Assembly (NCBI GenBank): GCA_934255105.1
Contig: CAKQNH010000297.1
Span: 1-6,283 of the forward strand
Source of the DNA: an uncultured Pirellulaceae bacterium
Lineage (GTDB): Bacteria > Planctomycetota > Planctomycetia > Pirellulales > Pirellulaceae
Direction: 5' to 3'
Length of the DNA stretch: 6,283 nt
Part shown: positions 3,779-6,283 of the stretch, piece after piece
How the letters are laid out: each line of letters opens with the position of its first letter
Numbering within the stretch: position 1 is the stretch's first letter
Program-made: the position numbers and the translations under genes
Notes under the pieces: model-generated
The model's input: only the letters and a program-made list of their open reading frames with translations
What the model was told of the DNA's origin: nothing
The model's database searches: none

Positions 3779-6283
3779 CAGGAGCGCCTAGCGCGGCAAC
3801 AGCCGACGGTCCCTGATGGGTATCGGGAAATGCCATTTGTCGAAACGGCCGCGGAGCCAGTGCTCAATGAAGTGGAGCAAAACCGCGGCTTCATTCTGTT
3901 TCAACGCCCGATTATGGAGCCGGTCTATCCCAACACGTTGCCGCAAGCACATGAACGGGTCGCCAGTTTGCAAGCGTTCGCCGCGCAGGACGAGTTCGAA
4001 CCGTTTACTTTCAGTATCTACCCGGTGAGGGATTTGATGAACTTGAAGGTGCGGGTTTCCAATCTGAAAAGCGCTGGCGGGGAAATTGGTGCCGAGCACA
4101 TCAGCGTTCGTCTGGCTACCTATTGGAACATAGGGTTCCCACGCTACACGTCCCGCGAAACCTATCGACGTCAGCCGGAACTGCTGGAGCTGGTGACGAA
4201 ACATTCGTCGACGGCGAAGGAATGCCAACGTTGGTGGCTTACCGTACATGTACCTTCAGGTGCGCCGGCCGGGATGTACCGTGGAACCGTAACTGTGTCA
4301 GATGATATCGCGACAACGCCTGTGGAGCTGCCGCTGTCGCTGAGAGTATTGCCCTACTCGTTAAAGCAGGATCCGGCTAAGCATTATTCGGCCTATTATT
4401 ACGCCAGAAGCAGGACGGCGTTTGCGGACAAGGAACAAGCCTTCATCGACAAGGCGACCGCGAACGAATACCAAGCGATGAGAGACTATGGACTGGACAT
4501 GATGCCGACACTCAGCATTTGGTATGACCAGAATAGTGAGCGCTTGGAGATGATCCATGGTGATGAAATCCAGCGAATGATGGCTGCTGGCTTGAAGGGG
4601 CCGATTCCGGTGACGGGCGGGATCGATGGGCTTTATCGAAAGATGACGCCCGGAGGAAAAGTGGAGAGCCATTGGCGGATAGAGAAAATGCCGCCGCCGG
4701 AGTTCTATGCCAACGTCACCAAGGCGTACCGCGCGTTTGAAGCCGAGCGCAAAAAACGTGGCTGGCCCGAGATGGTTTTTGCGCCTATCGATGAAGTCGC
4801 CGCGTCGCACAAGGAGTTCGGCTGGCGAGTTTACAAAGCGCTGAAGGATGCTGGCGTGCGAACCTACGCGACCAAGGACCCTCTGTCTGCGGACGCGGTC
4901 GACTATGCACCTTACGTAGACGTGTGGTGTTCACAGCCCTACTCAATGCCATACGAAAAGATTATCGCTCAGAGCCAACACGAGTTCTGGAGCTACCCGA
5001 ATCATAATGCAGGCGAGATCAAGAGCCCGCTGGTGATGTGCAAGGGAGGCCGGATGACCTATGGCTTCGGCTTCTGGCGCAGTGGGTACACGACGCTCAT
5101 TCCCTGGCACTGGTCATGGACAATGCCACCCGATCCGTTCGACTACCTGCGAGGGAAACAATCGGGTTGTGGTGTCCGCATTGGTGACGACGGCGAAGTG
5201 ATTCCAGCTATCTACTGGGAGTGCTTTCGCGAGGGTTATGACGATGCGCGCTACATCTACACTTTGCAACAAGCGGTGTGGGAACGCGAGGGGAGCCGGG
5301 ACGAAAATTGTCGGGCAGCCGTCACGCGGGCTAAGGCACGATTGCAGCAGACGTGGGACGCGATTGAAGTGCAACAAAAGTATCTTGCAGATGGCATGTG
5401 GCCGTCGGACGAGTTCAACGCTAGACGTTGGGCACTGGCGCAAGCGATCCAAGAGCTGCTTGCCTTTCCGGCAATTCGCAAAGGGAATGCACCATCGGTG
5501 ACCGTAGACGCCGCTCCGGATGCCGAACGGGCGTCGACAGCTTCCACACCGATTGAGCGGGCGATGGCTTCGGGCAAGGTGCGGATTGAGGATATCGGCC
5601 AGGATTTCACCCAGTGGAAGAACGCGACCAAGGAGGGGCAGATCGAGGTGAGCCCTGCGGCGGGCCACGATGGCAGGCCGGGGATGCGCTGGAGGGTTGG
5701 GATCAACCATCAGCTCGATGGCGGGGAGGGGGGATCCTACCCGGTCGGTTGGCCGCGGATACGGAGACAATTTGCCAAGGACCAACTCAATCTTGCGGCC
5801 TGGGATTTGCTTGAGTTCACGGTGCGCGTGGATTCTGATCGCGACGAGGTGGCTGACGACTCTACCCCGCTAGGCTTCACCATCGGTTCTCACACCTCAG
5901 GCGCACGGTTGGTCGAAACTCGACGAGACCTGGGGGACCGTCAGCAGGTGTGGATTCCGTTGCGCTTTCCAATCGCTGATCTGATGAGTGAGGCGGCGGT
6001 CGGTGCTGAGCCGTGGAAATCGGTTTCGTATGCGCAGATTTTCATCTCAGAGAGTGACTTCCCCGACCAGACGAAGTTGACCATTGATATTGGCGACATT
6101 CGCTTGCTGGCTTTCACCGAACCGGTAATCGCCAGGGCCGACGTCGCGCAGGTCGTCACGCTGCCACGTCGGTCGCTGCCGATATCTCTCAGTCTGATGG
6201 GGACACGCACCGTGCATGCGGACAGCCACCGAGTGAGGCTGACGCTGACCGAAGCAGGCAGCGGCAAAGTCGTAGTCCAGCAT
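3719..6283 (+). CDS. Exported DUF4091 / GH123-like glycoside hydrolase with C-terminal jelly-roll module (3' end cut by window)
   Basis: 855 codons are open to the window edge, so the C-terminus is missing. After a signal peptide (1-20), residues about 85-215 form an N-terminal beta-sandwich typical of DUF4091 proteins: FEPFTFSIYPVRDL (93-106), WLTVHVPSGAPAGMYRGTV (173-191), ending LSLRVLPYSL (206-215). The TIM-barrel domain spans about 216-525, with an adjacent acidic pair in APIDEVA (Asp358-Glu359), an aromatic stretch around FGFWRSGYTTLIPWHWSW (450-467) and the closing FREGYDDARYIYTL (503-516). In GH123 beta-N-acetylgalactosaminidases an adjacent Asp-Glu pair works by substrate-assisted catalysis, Glu being acid/base and Asp orienting the acetamido group; these two residues fit. 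Residues about 622-800 look like a carbohydrate-binding-type jelly roll, and another beta domain begins after 800. It is longer than a catalytic-only member of roughly 550-600 residues. Hexosaminidase activity is inferred; the exact sugar is unknown. Confidence 0.92.
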   Translation, partial: MKIQAWAMCLVIAASGLTSAQERLARQQPTVPDGYREMPFVETAAEPVLNEVEQNRGFILFQRPIMEPVYPNTLPQAHERVASLQAFAAQDEFEPFTFSIYPVRDLMNLKVRVSNLKSAGGEIGAEHISVRLATYWNIGFPRYTSRETYRRQPELLELVTKHSSTAKECQRWWLTVHVPSGAPAGMYRGTVTVSDDIATTPVELPLSLRVLPYSLKQDPAKHYSAYYYARSRTAFADKEQAFIDKATANEYQAMRDYGLDMMPTLSIWYDQNSERLEMIHGDEIQRMMAAGLKGPIPVTGGIDGLYRKMTPGGKVESHWRIEKMPPPEFYANVTKAYRAFEAERKKRGWPEMVFAPIDEVAASHKEFGWRVYKALKDAGVRTYATKDPLSADAVDYAPYVDVWCSQPYSMPYEKIIAQSQHEFWSYPNHNAGEIKSPLVMCKGGRMTYGFGFWRSGYTTLIPWHWSWTMPPDPFDYLRGKQSGCGVRIGDDGEVIPAIYWECFREGYDDARYIYTLQQAVWEREGSRDENCRAAVTRAKARLQQTWDAIEVQQKYLADGMWPSDEFNARRWALAQAIQELLAFPAIRKGNAPSVTVDAAPDAERASTASTPIERAMASGKVRIEDIGQDFTQWKNATKEGQIEVSPAAGHDGRPGMRWRVGINHQLDGGEGGSYPVGWPRIRRQFAKDQLNLAAWDLLEFTVRVDSDRDEVADDSTPLGFTIGSHTSGARLVETRRDLGDRQQVWIPLRFPIADLMSEAAVGAEPWKSVSYAQIFISESDFPDQTKLTIDIGDIRLLAFTEPVIARADVAQVVTLPRRSLPISLSLMGTRTVHADSHRVRLTLTEAGSGKVVVQH
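5582..6118 (+). other. C-terminal jelly-roll (carbohydrate-binding-like) module of the glycoside hydrolase
   Basis: Residues about 622-800 follow the catalytic domain after a Ser/Thr/Ala-rich linker (about 555-615). The pattern is strand-rich, with RIEDIGQDFTQW (622-633), GMRWRVGI, WDLLEFTVRVDSD and IFISESDF, closing with LTIDIGDIRLLAF (787-799). A 'D-IGDI-L' final strand is common in galactose-binding-like jelly rolls appended to glycoside hydrolases. Glycan binding is inferred from fold type; no ligand residues can be assigned. Confidence 0.55.

Noticed and set aside
4361..4810. Minus-strand open frame of 149 codons
   Set aside because: Antisense shadow within the glycoside hydrolase catalytic domain; no independent support.
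5114..5785. Minus-strand open frame of 223 codons opposite the glycoside hydrolase gene
   Set aside because: Lies wholly antisense to a well-supported coding frame, has a Pro/Arg-rich low-meaning composition and no recognisable domain; a compositional shadow.
1..6283. CRISPR array, insertion sequence, tRNA or rRNA
   Set aside because: No regularly spaced direct repeats, no transposase motif or terminal repeats, and no RNA gene signature; nearly all of the window is two coding frames.

Overview
The window looks like a piece of a Planctomycetota chromosome, probably from a Pirellula/Rhodopirellula-like lineage. DNA composition is moderately GC-rich. Both proteins are large, predicted to be exported, and belong to types that are abundant and expanded in planctomycetes: a giant PQQ-type beta-propeller protein that opens with an Asp-Trp-Pro motif, and a DUF4091/GH123-like glycoside hydrolase with an added C-terminal beta-sandwich. 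Taxonomy is inferred from protein style only; there is no rRNA or marker gene.

Layout: a minus-strand gene starts at 3421 and runs leftward off the window at base 1 (1140 codons visible, no stop in frame). A 297-base divergent intergenic region (3422-3718) follows. A plus-strand gene starts at 3719 (or 3713) and runs rightward off the window at 6283 (855 codons visible, no stop). I translated both reading frames codon by codon and both are uninterrupted. No RNA genes, mobile elements, CRISPR repeats or terminators were seen.

The minus-strand protein has a signal sequence, a first beta-propeller with PQQ-type repeats (about residues 35-480), then a Rossmann-type segment resembling a class I SAM-dependent methyltransferase (about 485-640), then a second propeller (about 669 onward) ending in a conserved-looking Pro-Glu-Ala-Ser...Cys-Val-Cys segment. 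A methyltransferase-like fold inside an exported propeller protein is the most interesting feature here. I believe related proteins recur in planctomycetes as uncharacterised 'PQQ-binding-like beta-propeller' proteins, so the architecture may be known while its function is not.

The plus-strand protein has a signal peptide, an N-terminal beta-sandwich, a TIM-barrel domain carrying an adjacent Asp-Glu pair (D358-E359) as in GH123 hexosaminidases, and a C-terminal jelly-roll-like module. The two genes share only an intergenic region; a joint role in extracytoplasmic glycan processing is possible but is inference.
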